A DNA stretch of 64,000 nucleotides from contig NZ_BCWI01000002.1 of NCBI RefSeq assembly GCF_001592125.1, forward strand, positions 1 through 64,000. The letters are read 5' to 3'. Shown here one piece after another: positions 47,303-58,645 of this stretch. A model generated the notes under the pieces. That model had not been told where the DNA came from and searched no databases. It saw nothing but the letters and a program-made list of their open reading frames with translations. Source of the DNA: Microbacterium hominis NBRC 15708 (lineage in GTDB: Bacteria > Actinomycetota > Actinomycetes > Actinomycetales > Microbacteriaceae). Position numbers and translations under genes: made by a program. Every line of letters begins with the position of its first letter. The stretch's first letter is position 1.

Positions 47303-48715
47303 TCACGGGGTCGTGCGCGGGCGACGCAGCACCCCGGCCGCGCCGATGCCGGCGCCGATCAGGAGCACGGCGGAGGTCATCACGGCGGTGTGGAAGCCGT
47401 CGGATGCGCTGGCACCGGTCAGGGCGACGGCGCCGAGAAGGGCGGTTCCGAACCCGCCGCCGAGATCGTACGAGATCTCCTCCAGTGCGGCGGCTCCACC
47501 GACCTCGTGCACGCCGGCGGAGGAGATGATGAGGTCGTTGGCGGCGACGGCGGAGATCTCGATGCTGAGCCCGGCCAGCGCCGTCGACACCGCGAACACG
47601 GCGAGGTCGAGGGGTTCACCCCAGAGCGCCAGCGCTGCCAACGCCCCGCCGGCGAGGACAAAGGTGGCGGTGAGGGCCGTGCGATGTCCCCATCGCCGGA
47701 GGACCCGCGGCGAGAGGAACGCGCCGACGATGGTCGCCAGCGCCAGCGGCACGAGGGCGACGGCGGCGTGCAACGGCGTGAGCCCGCGTTCGAGCTGCAG
47801 GTAGCGGGCGAACTGCAGCTCCAGCCCGACGAGGGCGAACATCGCCACGGCGATGGCGGCGAGACCCGCGGAGAAAGCCGTGTTGCGAAACAGCGCGACG
47901 TCGAGCATGGGCTGCTCGCCGCGGCGTCGGAGCCGTCGCTGTCGGGCGACGAAGGTCCACCCCGACGCGACCGCGACCAGCATCCCGCCGATGAAGACCT
48001 CGACGTGATGCTCGGCCAGGCTGTTCGCGGCGACGGCCGCCGTCAGCACCGCGGCGATCGCGAGGCCCTGGCTGCCCAGGTCGGCGCTGCCCGGGCGGTC
48101 GGATCGCGACTCCGTCACCCAGACGGCGGCCGCGATGACGACGAGGCCGCCGAGCGGCACGTTGATGAGGAACACCCCACCCCACCAGCTGTGCTCGACG
48201 ATGAACCCGCCGATGACGGGCCCCGCCGCGGCGGCGGCCGCCGAGGACATCGACCAGATCGCCACGGCACGCACCCGCCGCTCCCGATCCGGATAGGCGA
48301 CGCGCAGCAGCGACATCGTGGGCGGAAGCACCGCGGCGGCGCCGACGGCCATGACCACGCGCGCCGCGATGAGCGCGGCGGGCGTCCACGCGAAAGCCCC
48401 GAGAGCGGAGCCGAGGATGAACACGCTCATCCCGGCCATCAGGAACAGTCGACGCCCGTACCGATCGCTGAGCACGCCGGCCGACAGCAGCAGCGGTGCG
48501 ATCACGAACGGGAAGGCATCGATGATCCACAGCAGCTCCGCGTCGTCCGCGTGCAGCTCGCGAGCGATGGTCGGGGCGGCGACGTGCAGCACGGTGACGT
48601 CGATCGAGATGAGCGCGAGCGCTCCGCAGACGGTCGCGAGCACGCGCCGCGCTTCGCGCGCGGACGGGCTCCGCCCCTCGCGGACGTGCGCCCCGACGTC
48701 TTCCATGACACCCAT
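47303..48715 (-). CDS. MFS transporter, DHA2-like drug efflux family
   Basis: 470 residues with about 13-14 TM helices. Motif A is LSDRYGRRLFLMAGM, and motif C-like AAGPVIGGFIVEHSWWGGVFLINVPLG is typical of DHA2/14-TMS proton-driven exporters (EmrB/QacA class). The acidic N-terminus starts at ATG 48715 (or 48706). The substrate is unknown but usually a lipophilic compound. It stands alone; a small dyad (TCCGA-N5-TCGGA, 48750-48764) 35 bp upstream might bind a regulator that is not encoded nearby. Confidence 0.85.
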   Translation of the reverse strand: MGVMEDVGAHVREGRSPSAREARRVLATVCGALALISIDVTVLHVAAPTIARELHADDAELLWIIDAFPFVIAPLLLSAGVLSDRYGRRLFLMAGMSVFILGSALGAFAWTPAALIAARVVMAVGAAAVLPPTMSLLRVAYPDRERRVRAVAIWSMSSAAAAAAGPVIGGFIVEHSWWGGVFLINVPLGGLVVIAAAVWVTESRSDRPGSADLGSQGLAIAAVLTAAVAANSLAEHHVEVFIGGMLVAVASGWTFVARQRRLRRRGEQPMLDVALFRNTAFSAGLAAIAVAMFALVGLELQFARYLQLERGLTPLHAAVALVPLALATIVGAFLSPRVLRRWGHRTALTATFVLAGGALAALALWGEPLDLAVFAVSTALAGLSIEISAVAANDLIISSAGVHEVGGAAALEEISYDLGGGFGTALLGAVALTGASASDGFHTAVMTSAVLLIGAGIGAAGVLRRPRTTP

Positions 48716-48749
48716 GGTGGCCGGACGCGGCGCGAATCGCGAGAACGGA

Positions 48750-48764
48750 TCCGATCGATTCGGA
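48750..48764. promoter_or_regulatory. Possible operator ahead of the MFS gene
   Basis: TCCGATCGATTCGGA is an inverted repeat (TCCGA…TCGGA) 35 bp before the MFS start. Weak evidence, spacing only. Confidence 0.3.
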
Positions 48765-48806
48765 GCCGCGTCGGCAGGCGGTGCCGGCAGACGGAGGCGG
48801 CGCCGC

Positions 48807-50417
48807 TCAGTGGAAGAAGTGGCGCTCCCCCGTGAAGAACATCGTCACCCCGGCCGCCCGAGCCGCGTCGACCACTTCCTGGTCGCGCACCGAGCCGCCC
48901 GGCTGCACGATGGTGCGGATGCCGGCGTCGATGAGCACCTGCGGACCGTCGGCGAACGGGAAGAACGCGTCGGATGCGGCGACCGAGCCGGCCGCGCGGT
49001 CGCCGGCGCGCTCGACGGCCAGGCGGCACGAGTCGACCCGGTTGACCTGGCCCATGCCGATGCCGACCGTCGCGAGGCCCTGGGCCAGCACGATGGCGTT
49101 CGACTTCACGGCGCGGCAGGCCTTCCACGCGAAGATGAGGTTCTCCATCTCCTCGGGGCTGTCGGGACGCTCACCGGAGACGAGCTCCCAGTTCTTCGCG
49201 ACCGACTCGATGTCGTCCGGGAAGCGGTCCGCGTCCTGCAGCAGCAGTCCGCCCGACAGCAGCCGGACGTCCATGGGCTCCTGGCGCCAGTCGGCCGGCA
49301 GGCGCAGCACGCGCAGGTTCTTCTTGAGCTTGAAGACCTCCAGCGCCTCGGGCTCGAAGTCGGGGGCGACGATCACCTCGGTGAAGATGTCGCGCAGGTT
49401 CTCCGCCATCTTCAGCGTGACCGTGCGGTTGGCCGCGATCACGCCGCCGAACGCCGAGACCGGGTCGCACTCGTGGGCGCGCAGGTGCGCCGACGCGATG
49501 GGATCCAGCGCGTTGGGCGCCGCCACCGCGATGCCGCACGGGTTGGCGTGCTTGATGATCGCGACGGCGGGCTTGACCATGTCGAACGCGGCACGCAGCG
49601 CCGCATCGGCGTCGACGTAGTTGTTGTACGACATCTCCTTGCCCTGCAGCTGCTCCGCCTGCGCGATGCCGTGGGCACCGGCACGCGTGTAGATCGCGGC
49701 GCGCTGGTGCGAGTTCTCCCCGTAGCGCAGGGTCGCCAGGCGCTCGGCCTTGATGGTCAGGTGCTGCGGCAGCTCGCCCTCGGCCTCGAGGGTCTCCTCG
49801 GCGAACCACGTCGCCACCGCCCGGTCGTAGGCCGCCGTGTGGGCGAACGCGCGCGCGGCGAGCTCCCGCCGCTGCGCGAGCGAGGTGCCGCCGGCATCCA
49901 GCGCCTCGACGATCGCAGGATACGACTCGGGCGAGACGGCGATCGCGACGTTGGCGTAGTTCTTGGCAGAGGCGCGCACCATCGCCGGGCCGCCGATGTC
50001 GATCTGCTCGACGACGGCGTCGCCGACGGCGCCCGAGGCGACCGTCTCCACGAACGGGTAGAGGTTCACGACGACGAGCTCGAAGGGCAGGATGCCGAGG
50101 GCTCCCAGCTGCTCCTCGTGGTCTTCGAGGCGGAGGTCGGCCAGCAGCCCCGCGTGCACGCTCGGGTGGAGCGTCTTCACGCGGCCGCCGAGCGACTCCG
50201 GGAACCCGGTGACCTCCGCCACGTCCTTGACCGCGATGCCGGCGTCGCGCAGCAGCGCAGCCGATCCGCCGGTCGACACGATCTCGACGCCGGCGGCATC
50301 CAGCGCCTGGGCCAGCGGCAGCAGACCGGTCTTGTCGCTCACGGAGATGAGCGCGCGCCGCACGGGGACGAGGTCACGGGATCGGTAGAGGGCGGGATCG
50401 ACGGCAGGACCGGCCAT
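48807..50417 (-). CDS. purH: Bifunctional AICAR transformylase / IMP cyclohydrolase
   Basis: 536 residues. It carries out the last two steps of de novo purine synthesis: formylation of AICAR with 10-formyl-THF and ring closure to IMP. The N-terminal MGS-like cyclohydrolase domain is [32 protein letters not shown]. The transformylase domain contains [13 protein letters not shown] and [14 protein letters not shown] set ATG 50417 (AGPAVDPAL), with GGAG 6 bp upstream, rather than the longer Ser/Pro-rich frame. It lies 40 bp after purN in the same operon. Confidence 0.96.
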   Translation of the reverse strand: MAGPAVDPALYRSRDLVPVRRALISVSDKTGLLPLAQALDAAGVEIVSTGGSAALLRDAGIAVKDVAEVTGFPESLGGRVKTLHPSVHAGLLADLRLEDHEEQLGALGILPFELVVVNLYPFVETVASGAVGDAVVEQIDIGGPAMVRASAKNYANVAIAVSPESYPAIVEALDAGGTSLAQRRELAARAFAHTAAYDRAVATWFAEETLEAEGELPQHLTIKAERLATLRYGENSHQRAAIYTRAGAHGIAQAEQLQGKEMSYNNYVDADAALRAAFDMVKPAVAIIKHANPCGIAVAAPNALDPIASAHLRAHECDPVSAFGGVIAANRTVTLKMAENLRDIFTEVIVAPDFEPEALEVFKLKKNLRVLRLPADWRQEPMDVRLLSGGLLLQDADRFPDDIESVAKNWELVSGERPDSPEEMENLIFAWKACRAVKSNAIVLAQGLATVGIGMGQVNRVDSCRLAVERAGDRAAGSVAASDAFFPFADGPQVLIDAGIRTIVQPGGSVRDQEVVDAARAAGVTMFFTGERHFFH

Positions 50418-50457
50418 GCAGGGCTCCAGTGTTCGGTGTGGATCGGGTTCGGATCTG

Positions 50458-51051
50458 TCAGGACGAGGGGACCGCGGAGAGCTCGAGCTCCCCGCGGGCG
50501 ATGGCGCGGACGACATCGATGAGCAGCCGCCGCTCGACCGGCTTGATGCGCTCGTGGAGCGTGTGCTCGGTGTCGTCGGGCAGGACGGCGACGCGCTCCT
50601 GCGCGAGGATCGGGCCCGTGTCCACGCCGTTGTCGACGACGATGACGCTGGCGCCGGTCTGCGCGACGCCGGCCGCGAGCGCGTCGCGCACGCCGTGTGC
50701 CCCCGGGAACTCCGGCAGGAAGGCGGGATGCGTGTTGATGAGCCGCGGCGACCACGCGTCGACGACGGCGGCCGGAAGCAGCCGCATCAGTCCGCTGAGC
50801 ACCACGAGGTCGGGGTTCCAGACGCGGAGCTGACGATCGAGCTCCTCCCCCCAGTGCTCGCGGGTCTCGAACTCGCGGAAGGGCACGAGGAAGGTGGGGA
50901 TGCCGAAAGCCTCCGCGTGGGCGAAGCCGTCGGCCTGGCGGTCCGCCCCCACCACGACGACGCGCGCGGGGAAATCGGGGTCGGCGGCGGCCTCGAGGAG
51001 GGCCCGGAGATTGGAGCCGGTGCCCGAGATGAGAACGGCGACCGTCAGCAC
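50458..51051 (-). CDS. purN: Phosphoribosylglycinamide formyltransferase
   Basis: 197 residues, a normal length. It transfers formyl from 10-formyl-THF to GAR. Motifs are [16 protein letters not shown] at the N-terminus, [23 protein letters not shown] with the catalytic Asn and His, and [16 protein letters not shown] with the catalytic Asp. Located between the PerM-like membrane protein and purH on one strand; the start lies 4 bp beyond the upstream stop. Confidence 0.95.
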   Translation of the reverse strand: MLTVAVLISGTGSNLRALLEAAADPDFPARVVVVGADRQADGFAHAEAFGIPTFLVPFREFETREHWGEELDRQLRVWNPDLVVLSGLMRLLPAAVVDAWSPRLINTHPAFLPEFPGAHGVRDALAAGVAQTGASVIVVDNGVDTGPILAQERVAVLPDDTEHTLHERIKPVERRLLIDVVRAIARGELELSAVPSS

Positions 51052-51055
51052 CCGG

Positions 51056-52309
51056 TCAGTCTACCGGCGCGACGGCGGCCTCTCGGGAGCGGGCCGGCGA
51101 GAACAGCGCGATGGCGGCGCCGACCGCGACTTCGACGCCCACCGTGAACGCGAACGGGCCGGCCGCGGGACCGACCTCGTCGAGGCGTCCGGGGCCGATC
51201 GCCCCCGAGGCGCAGGCCGCGAGCAGGGCCGCTGCGGCGGCGGCGAGGACGACCACGGCGACCAGCACCGCCAGCCGCACCGGTGCGGAGTCGGAGCCGG
51301 AGGCGGCGACCCCGTCGGCGGCGAGGCGCGCCCGCGCCGCCGCGCCGGCCACGAACCCGATGCCGACGACGAGGAGCACGAGGGCGAACAGCCACGGCGT
51401 CGAGCCCTCCGGGACCAGACCCAGCACGGGCAGGCCGGGCACCACGCCCAGTGTCGTGCCGGCCGGCGAGACCGCGGTGCCCGCACCGACGGCGAAGCCC
51501 GGACCGGCCGCGAACGCGGCGCCCCAGACGATCAGCGTGGGCAGATAGGCCAGCTGCCCCAGGGCGAGCACGCCGCCGCCGACCGCGTCGACGTGGGCCG
51601 CCTCGAACAGCGCGACGACCTGACCGCCGCGCGCGATCGCCGCGACGGCGACCAGCAGCGCGCCGACGGCGACGAGTCCCGTCACCGCGATGCCGGTGCC
51701 GCGCGCGGATGCCGCGACGGCGGCGACCCACGGATGCCCCCGGCGCGGGTCGGCGCCGTCGATCCGGTCCCGCACGGCATCCACGAGTCCGTCGTCGCCG
51801 CCGCGCCACGCCTCGACGAGGGCGCCGAGCAGTGCGGGGACGGCGAAGACCAGCGTCGGCAGCAGGAGCGCCTGCCAGCCGTAGACCGCCGCGACCGGGG
51901 TGCGCGAGGTCGCCCACAGCGCGGCCGCCAGCAGCAGGGTGACCCCCGATCCCGCGGCGACGCCGACGGGCCACGACCCGGAGCGCGCCGCCCGGATGCC
52001 CGAGCGCGCCGCGAACACGGCGGTGAAGGTCGCGAGCGCGAGCGGGGCGAGGGAGACGACGAAGGTCGCCGCCTGGGCGGGGATGCCGGCCGCGACGAGG
52101 TACTCGTCTCCCAGCACGACGTGCAGCGGGACGAAGTGGCCCAGCTGCCAGATGCGCACGGCCGCGGGCCACAGTGCGCCCCAGTCCGCCGTCCCGCCGA
52201 GCCCCACGACCCAGAAGACGGTGAGGGGCGCCAAGACGACGGCGACGCCGACGGCCGCCGCGATGAGGGCATCGACGGCGGAGAGGAGGAGGACGAGCAG
52301 GCGGTTCAT
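51056..52309 (-). CDS. PerM-like / DUF6350 integral membrane protein
   Basis: 417 residues with about nine or ten TM helices ([28 protein letters not shown] …, [25 protein letters not shown] …, [22 protein letters not shown]). This is the conserved DUF6350 family found next to purN-purH in actinobacteria; the mycobacterial member PerM supports cell division under stress. The name rests on synteny and general pattern. Reads into purN with a 4-bp gap. Confidence 0.7.
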   Translation of the reverse strand: MNRLLVLLLSAVDALIAAAVGVAVVLAPLTVFWVVGLGGTADWGALWPAAVRIWQLGHFVPLHVVLGDEYLVAAGIPAQAATFVVSLAPLALATFTAVFAARSGIRAARSGSWPVGVAAGSGVTLLLAAALWATSRTPVAAVYGWQALLLPTLVFAVPALLGALVEAWRGGDDGLVDAVRDRIDGADPRRGHPWVAAVAASARGTGIAVTGLVAVGALLVAVAAIARGGQVVALFEAAHVDAVGGGVLALGQLAYLPTLIVWGAAFAAGPGFAVGAGTAVSPAGTTLGVVPGLPVLGLVPEGSTPWLFALVLLVVGIGFVAGAAARARLAADGVAASGSDSAPVRLAVLVAVVVLAAAAAALLAACASGAIGPGRLDEVGPAAGPFAFTVGVEVAVGAAIALFSPARSREAAVAPVD

Positions 52310-52404
52310 GCGCGTTCGACCCTACCCACCCCGACCATGTGCGTCGGGTGGACGCGCGGGATGCCGGGGCGGCGGCATCCACTACGGTTCTGGATGGAGG
52401 ATCC

Positions 52405-53859
52405 ATGCCCGCTACACCCTCGTCCGCCGCCCGCCCCACCCCCGCCGAGCCCACCGGCGCACTCGACCGCTTCTTCGAGATCACCCGACGAGGCTCCACG
52501 ATCGGCGGTGAGATCCGCGGCGGACTGGTCACCTTCGTGACGATGGCGTACATCGTCATCCTGAATCCGATCATCCTGTCGGGCAAGGCCGACATCGCCG
52601 GCAACGAGCTCGCGTTCTCCGCCGTGGGGGCCGCCACGGCGCTGACCGCCGGCGTCATGACGATCCTCTTCGGCCTCATCACCCGGCTGCCGTTCGCGTT
52701 CGCGGCCGGGCTCGGCATCAACGCGTTCCTCGCCTTCAGCGTCATCCACGAGGTGACGTGGCCCGAGGCGATGGCCCTCGTGATGATCAACGGCGTCATC
52801 ATCGTGCTGCTGGCGGCGACGGGGCTGCGAAAGCTCATCTTCGACGCCGTCCCGGTGCAGCTGAAGCTCGCGATCACGGTCGCGATCGGCCTGTTCATCG
52901 CGTTCATCGGGTTCGTCAACTCGGGCTTCGTCACGGCGACGGGCTCGAACTCCCCGCCCGTCGGACTCGGCATCGGCGGCTCGGTCGCGTCGGTGCCGAC
53001 GCTGATGTTCGTGCTGACGCTGCTGGCCACCGGCGTGCTGGTGGCCCGCAAGGTCAAGGGCGGGATGCTGATCGGCCTCGTGGGCGGGACGGTCGTCTCG
53101 GTGATCATCGAGGCGATCTGGCACCTCGGCTCGGCGACGGATCACCCCGGCGGCTGGGGTCTGACGATCCCGGCGCTGACCGGATCGCCGGTGAGCGTTC
53201 CCGATCTGAGCCTCCTGGGTGCGGTCGACTTCGGATTCGACGTCGGCAAGGTCGGCGTCGTGGCCCTCGTCATGCTCGTGTTCACGCTGGTGTTCTCGAA
53301 CTTCTTCGACGCGATGGGCACGATGACCGGACTCGCGAAGGAGGCCGGGCTCGCCGACGAGAAGGGCGACTTCCCACGCATCAAGTCCGCGCTGGTCGTG
53401 GAGGGCGTCGGCGCCGTCGTGGGAGGCGCGACCTCCTCATCGTCGGCCACGGTGTTCATCGAGTCGGGGTCCGGCATCGGCGAGGGCGCCCGCACGGGCC
53501 TCGCCAACGTCGTCACCGGGCTCGTGTTCCTGCTGGCGATGTTCTTCACGCCCCTCACCTCGATCGTGCCGACCGAGGTCGCCGCCGCGGCCCTCGTGAT
53601 CGTCGGCGCGATGATGATGGCGCAGGTCAAGCACATCGACCTCAGCGACTTCAGCGTGCTGCTGCCGGTGTTCCTGACGGTGTCGGTCATGCCGATGACG
53701 TACTCGATCGCCAACGGCATCGGCGCGGGCTTCATCAGCTGGGTGGTCGTGCGTTCGCTCTCCGGCAAGGCGCGGCAGATCAGCCCCCTGCTGTGGGTGG
53801 TCGCCGCCGGCTTCCTGATCTACTTCGCCCGCGGCCCCATCGAGCTCCTCCTGACCTGA
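52405..53859 (+). CDS. NCS2-family (AzgA-like) purine/nucleobase permease
   Basis: 484 residues with about 13 TM segments. AzgA-type motifs: GGLVTFVTMAYIVILNPIILS, AFAAGLGINAFLAF, GTMTGLAKEAGLADEKGDFPRIKSALVVEGVGAVVGG and TSSSSATVFIESGSGIGEGARTGLANV. It likely imports hypoxanthine, adenine or guanine by proton symport. It diverges from the PerM-purN-purH operon, which fits purine metabolism. ATG 52405 with GGAGG 5 bp upstream is preferred over an in-frame GTG further up. Confidence 0.9.
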   Translation: MPATPSSAARPTPAEPTGALDRFFEITRRGSTIGGEIRGGLVTFVTMAYIVILNPIILSGKADIAGNELAFSAVGAATALTAGVMTILFGLITRLPFAFAAGLGINAFLAFSVIHEVTWPEAMALVMINGVIIVLLAATGLRKLIFDAVPVQLKLAITVAIGLFIAFIGFVNSGFVTATGSNSPPVGLGIGGSVASVPTLMFVLTLLATGVLVARKVKGGMLIGLVGGTVVSVIIEAIWHLGSATDHPGGWGLTIPALTGSPVSVPDLSLLGAVDFGFDVGKVGVVALVMLVFTLVFSNFFDAMGTMTGLAKEAGLADEKGDFPRIKSALVVEGVGAVVGGATSSSSATVFIESGSGIGEGARTGLANVVTGLVFLLAMFFTPLTSIVPTEVAAAALVIVGAMMMAQVKHIDLSDFSVLLPVFLTVSVMPMTYSIANGIGAGFISWVVVRSLSGKARQISPLLWVVAAGFLIYFARGPIELLLT

Positions 53860-53870
53860 CCCCTCCCTCT

Positions 53871-53949
53871 CGAGCCGCTACGCCCCGGGCGACCCGCTAT
53901 CGCGCGGGCGGGCCGCCGCGTGGCGGGTCGCACGCGGAATAGCGGCTCG
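53871..53949. repeat. Three-tier nested inverted repeat
   Basis: CGAGCCGCTA (53871-53880) pairs with TAGCGGCTCG (53940-53949). GCGACCCGC (53889-53897) pairs with GCGGGTCGC (53923-53931), and the centre is also GC-paired. Located between convergent ncs2 and sucD, just before the terminator. Confidence 0.75.
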
Positions 53950-53966
53950 CGGGGATGGAGATGGAG

Positions 53967-53998
53967 AAGGGGGTGGATGCTGCGGCATCCACCCCCTT
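53967..53998. terminator. Bidirectional terminator between NCS2 permease and sucD
   Basis: AAGGGGGTGGATGC (53967-53980) and its exact complement GCATCCACCCCCTT (53985-53998) enclose TGCG. A perfect 14-bp stem between convergent genes, 15 bp from the sucD stop. Confidence 0.8.
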
Positions 53999-54013
53999 GT
54001 CCTACGCGAGGCG

Positions 54014-56123
<2,110 letters not shown>

Positions 56124-56198
56124 GTGCAATCCTTCGCTGGGCGTCAGTGGGTGTCGTGCCGAAGGGTTCTCGGTATCGGAACAAAAGTGCCGAAACAA

Positions 56199-56212
56199 TC
56201 TCGATATCGAGA
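56199..56212. promoter_or_regulatory. Palindrome upstream of sucCD resembling the icd palindrome
   Basis: TCTCGATATCGAGA is a perfect 14-bp palindrome within AATCTCGATATCGAGAG. It shares the pattern ATCTnGAnnTCnAGA with the 20-bp palindrome upstream of icd (28165-28184). Confidence 0.6.
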
Positions 56213-56273
56213 GATCGACCGATCCCCCAGCTTAGTCGACGCGCCGAAGAGCTCCGACCGCGCGGAGCCCGCG

Positions 56274-57833
56274 TCACTCCTCTCGCAGGTGCCCGCGATC
56301 GCCGTCGGCGCGGCGTCGCGACCGGCGCGGTTCGGTCGGCAGATCGGTCACGGCCGGCCCCTCGATCCGCGTGCCGTCGGGGGTGAAGCGCGAGGCGTGC
56401 AGCGGGCAGTCCCACGTGCAGTCCGCGTCGTTCCACGTCAGGACGCCGCCGAGGTGGGGACAGACCGCGCGCACCGCGCGGGTGCGGCCGCGCACCGTCG
56501 AGACACCGACGGGAACGCCGCCGCGGGAGGTGACGACGCCCTGGCCCTCGGGCGGGCGCGGCACGGGCGCGGAGCGTCGTTCGGCGTCGATCCAGCCGGA
56601 TGCCGCGAGTCGCGCGACCTCGGCGTTCTCCCGTCCGCCGCGAACAAGGTCGGCGGGCACCGTCAGCCGCGTGCCGAAGGTCCGCATCCAGGGCGAGCGC
56701 TCCCGCCACGGGACGTCCGTGATCTCCGCGGCGAGCCGCAGCGCGGCGGCCGGCGCGAGCGCGAGCCCCCATTTGCCGTAGCCGGTCGCGAACGAGACGC
56801 GACCGCCCCCGCGGGGCAGATGCCCGATGAAGGGGATCAGATTGTGGGACTCGTAGTCCTGGGCCGACCACCACGTGACGGGCTCCGCGCCGGGGAAGTG
56901 CGCGCGGGTCCACGAGACCAGCTCGCCGACGGCCGCGCTCTCCGACGGCTCCCGCCCGACCGGGTGCCCCTCGCCGCCCACCACTAGCCGCGCACCGGCG
57001 GGACCGTCGGAGGCGGTCACCGATCGGAGCGAGCGGGTCGGACCGTCGACCGACAGGTACAGGCCGTCGGGGACCTCGCCGGGCACCGCGAACGCGACGG
57101 CGTAGCTGCGCAGCCCGCGGGTCTTGGCGAACGTGAGGCCGCGGTCGACGATCGGCGTGCCCGTGGCCAGCACGATGTGCCCGGCCGCGATGTCGCCGGC
57201 ATCCGTCAGCACCCGCGCCTGCGGGAACACACGCACCCCGGTGGCACGGATGCCGGTGTGCACCGCCCCGCCCTCCGCGAGCAGGCGCACCGTCAGCGCG
57301 CGCACGAGCGCATACGGATCGATCGCGACCTGGTCGTCGAGAGCGACGGCATCCACCAGCGGAAACGGCACCGCCTCCCCCGCGGGCGGACGTCCCCGCC
57401 GCACGGCGAGCCCGGCGTCGACGGCCGCGGCGGCCTCGTCGGCGACGATCGCCGCGCCGGCGCGTCCCTGCGCGTAGGAGTACGCCGTGCGACGCGTGTA
57501 CGGGACGCCTTCGGCGTCGGCGAACGCGATGATCCACGCGGCGCCCTCGCGGTTCGCGTCGACGTACGCGCGTGCCAGACCGGCCGGATGATGGGCGCGC
57601 AGGCGGGACAGCACGCTCCCCTGCAGCAGCGACAGCTTGCCGGTGTTGCCCCCGCTGGCCAGGGCGCCGGGTCCGGCAGCATCCACCACCGTCACGCTGC
57701 GCCCGGCTCGGCGCAGCAGCAGGGCGGTCACGAGGCCGGTCAGCCCCGCCCCGACGATCACGACGTCGGCGGCGCGGGGCGCACCCGCGGTCGTGGGGAC
57801 GGGGTCGGCGTCACGACGCCACAGCGATTCCAT
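56274..57833 (-). CDS. FAD-dependent oxidoreductase (DAO family) with C-terminal Rieske domain
   Basis: 519 residues. The FAD-binding GxGxxG is DVVIVGAGLTGLVTALLLRRAG (about 24-45). GNTGKLSLLQGSVLS and VSFATGYGKWGLALAPAAALRLA belong to the DAO fold. The C-terminal 95 residues form a Rieske [2Fe-2S] domain with CPHLGGVLTWNDADCTWDCPLHASRF (Cys-x-His … Cys-x-x-His). Related fusions are annotated as Rieske-containing oxidoreductases of uncertain substrate. ATG 57833 is used. It diverges from a TetR gene 87 bp away that probably regulates it. Confidence 0.88.
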   Translation of the reverse strand: MESLWRRDADPVPTTAGAPRAADVVIVGAGLTGLVTALLLRRAGRSVTVVDAAGPGALASGGNTGKLSLLQGSVLSRLRAHHPAGLARAYVDANREGAAWIIAFADAEGVPYTRRTAYSYAQGRAGAAIVADEAAAAVDAGLAVRRGRPPAGEAVPFPLVDAVALDDQVAIDPYALVRALTVRLLAEGGAVHTGIRATGVRVFPQARVLTDAGDIAAGHIVLATGTPIVDRGLTFAKTRGLRSYAVAFAVPGEVPDGLYLSVDGPTRSLRSVTASDGPAGARLVVGGEGHPVGREPSESAAVGELVSWTRAHFPGAEPVTWWSAQDYESHNLIPFIGHLPRGGGRVSFATGYGKWGLALAPAAALRLAAEITDVPWRERSPWMRTFGTRLTVPADLVRGGRENAEVARLAASGWIDAERRSAPVPRPPEGQGVVTSRGGVPVGVSTVRGRTRAVRAVCPHLGGVLTWNDADCTWDCPLHASRFTPDGTRIEGPAVTDLPTEPRRSRRRADGDRGHLREE

Positions 57834-57907
57834 GGTGCCCACGCAATCCTCCGCGACGCCCGCGGGCAACCCGCTTGACAGCGCACGTGCGAGCGGCGGG
57901 GGCGCGT

Positions 57908-57913
57908 TAGGCT
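57908..57913 (+). promoter_or_regulatory. -10 element, leaderless TetR gene
   Basis: TAGGCT ends 7 bp before ATG 57921 with no Shine-Dalgarno. A CGCACGTGCG palindrome (57882-57891) just upstream is a candidate operator for the divergent pair. Confidence 0.45.
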
Positions 57914-57920
57914 CACGGGC

Positions 57921-58598
57921 ATGACCGACGCAAGTCCCACCTCCGCTCGCAACGCCGTCGTCGCCGCTGCGCTGGACCTCTTCGTCGCGCAGGGGTTCGA
58001 GGCGACGTCGGTGGAGCAGATCGCGCAGGCCGCGGGGGTCTCCCGCTCGACGTTCTTCCGCCAGTTCGGAGGCAAGGACGACGTCGTCTTCAGCGACCAC
58101 GACGTCCTCCTCGCGCACCTGCGCGCGTCGCTCGCGACCGGCACGCACGGCGCCGGCACGAACCCGTGGGCCGCCGCGTGCGCCGCCTCGGTCGAGGTGT
58201 TCCGTCACTTCGCGGCCGAGCCGGAGCTCGCGCGTCGCCGCTACGCGGTCGTCCGCCAGGTGCCGGCGCTGCGCGATCGGGAGATCGTGACCGTCTTCCA
58301 GTACGAGCGACTGTTCGACGACTACCTGCGCTCGGCCCTGCCCGGCCTCGACCCGATCGACGCGGTCGCGTTCTCGGCGGCCGTCACGGCGGTCCACAAC
58401 CACGTTCTGCGCCGGCTCCTGCGCGGCACCGAAGACATCCCCGAGTCGGTCCTCACCGACGCCTACGACGAGCTCATGCACCGCTTCGGCGTGCATCCCG
58501 ACGGCGAGCGGGCGCAGAGCGACGACGTGGTCGTCGCGACGTTCCCCCGCCGGATGCCGATGGCCGAGGTCGTCCGGCGTCTGCGCGACGAGCTCTGA
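57921..58598 (+). CDS. TetR-family transcriptional regulator
   Basis: 225 residues. The N-terminal HTH is AALDLFVAQGFEATSVEQIAQAAGVSRSTFFRQFGGKDDVVF (about 16-57). The C-terminal ligand domain is all-helical and variable; the RYAVVRQVPALRDREIVTVFQYERLF segment resembles TetR_C_17-like actinobacterial members. It diverges from the DAO-Rieske gene and is the obvious candidate regulator for it. Followed directly by the repeat array. Confidence 0.88.
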   Translation: MTDASPTSARNAVVAAALDLFVAQGFEATSVEQIAQAAGVSRSTFFRQFGGKDDVVFSDHDVLLAHLRASLATGTHGAGTNPWAAACAASVEVFRHFAAEPELARRRYAVVRQVPALRDREIVTVFQYERLFDDYLRSALPGLDPIDAVAFSAAVTAVHNHVLRRLLRGTEDIPESVLTDAYDELMHRFGVHPDGERAQSDDVVVATFPRRMPMAEVVRRLRDEL

Positions 58599-58645
58599 CC
58601 GCGCGCCGCCTGCCTGCGCTGCCTGCCCGCCCGCCCGCCCGCACG

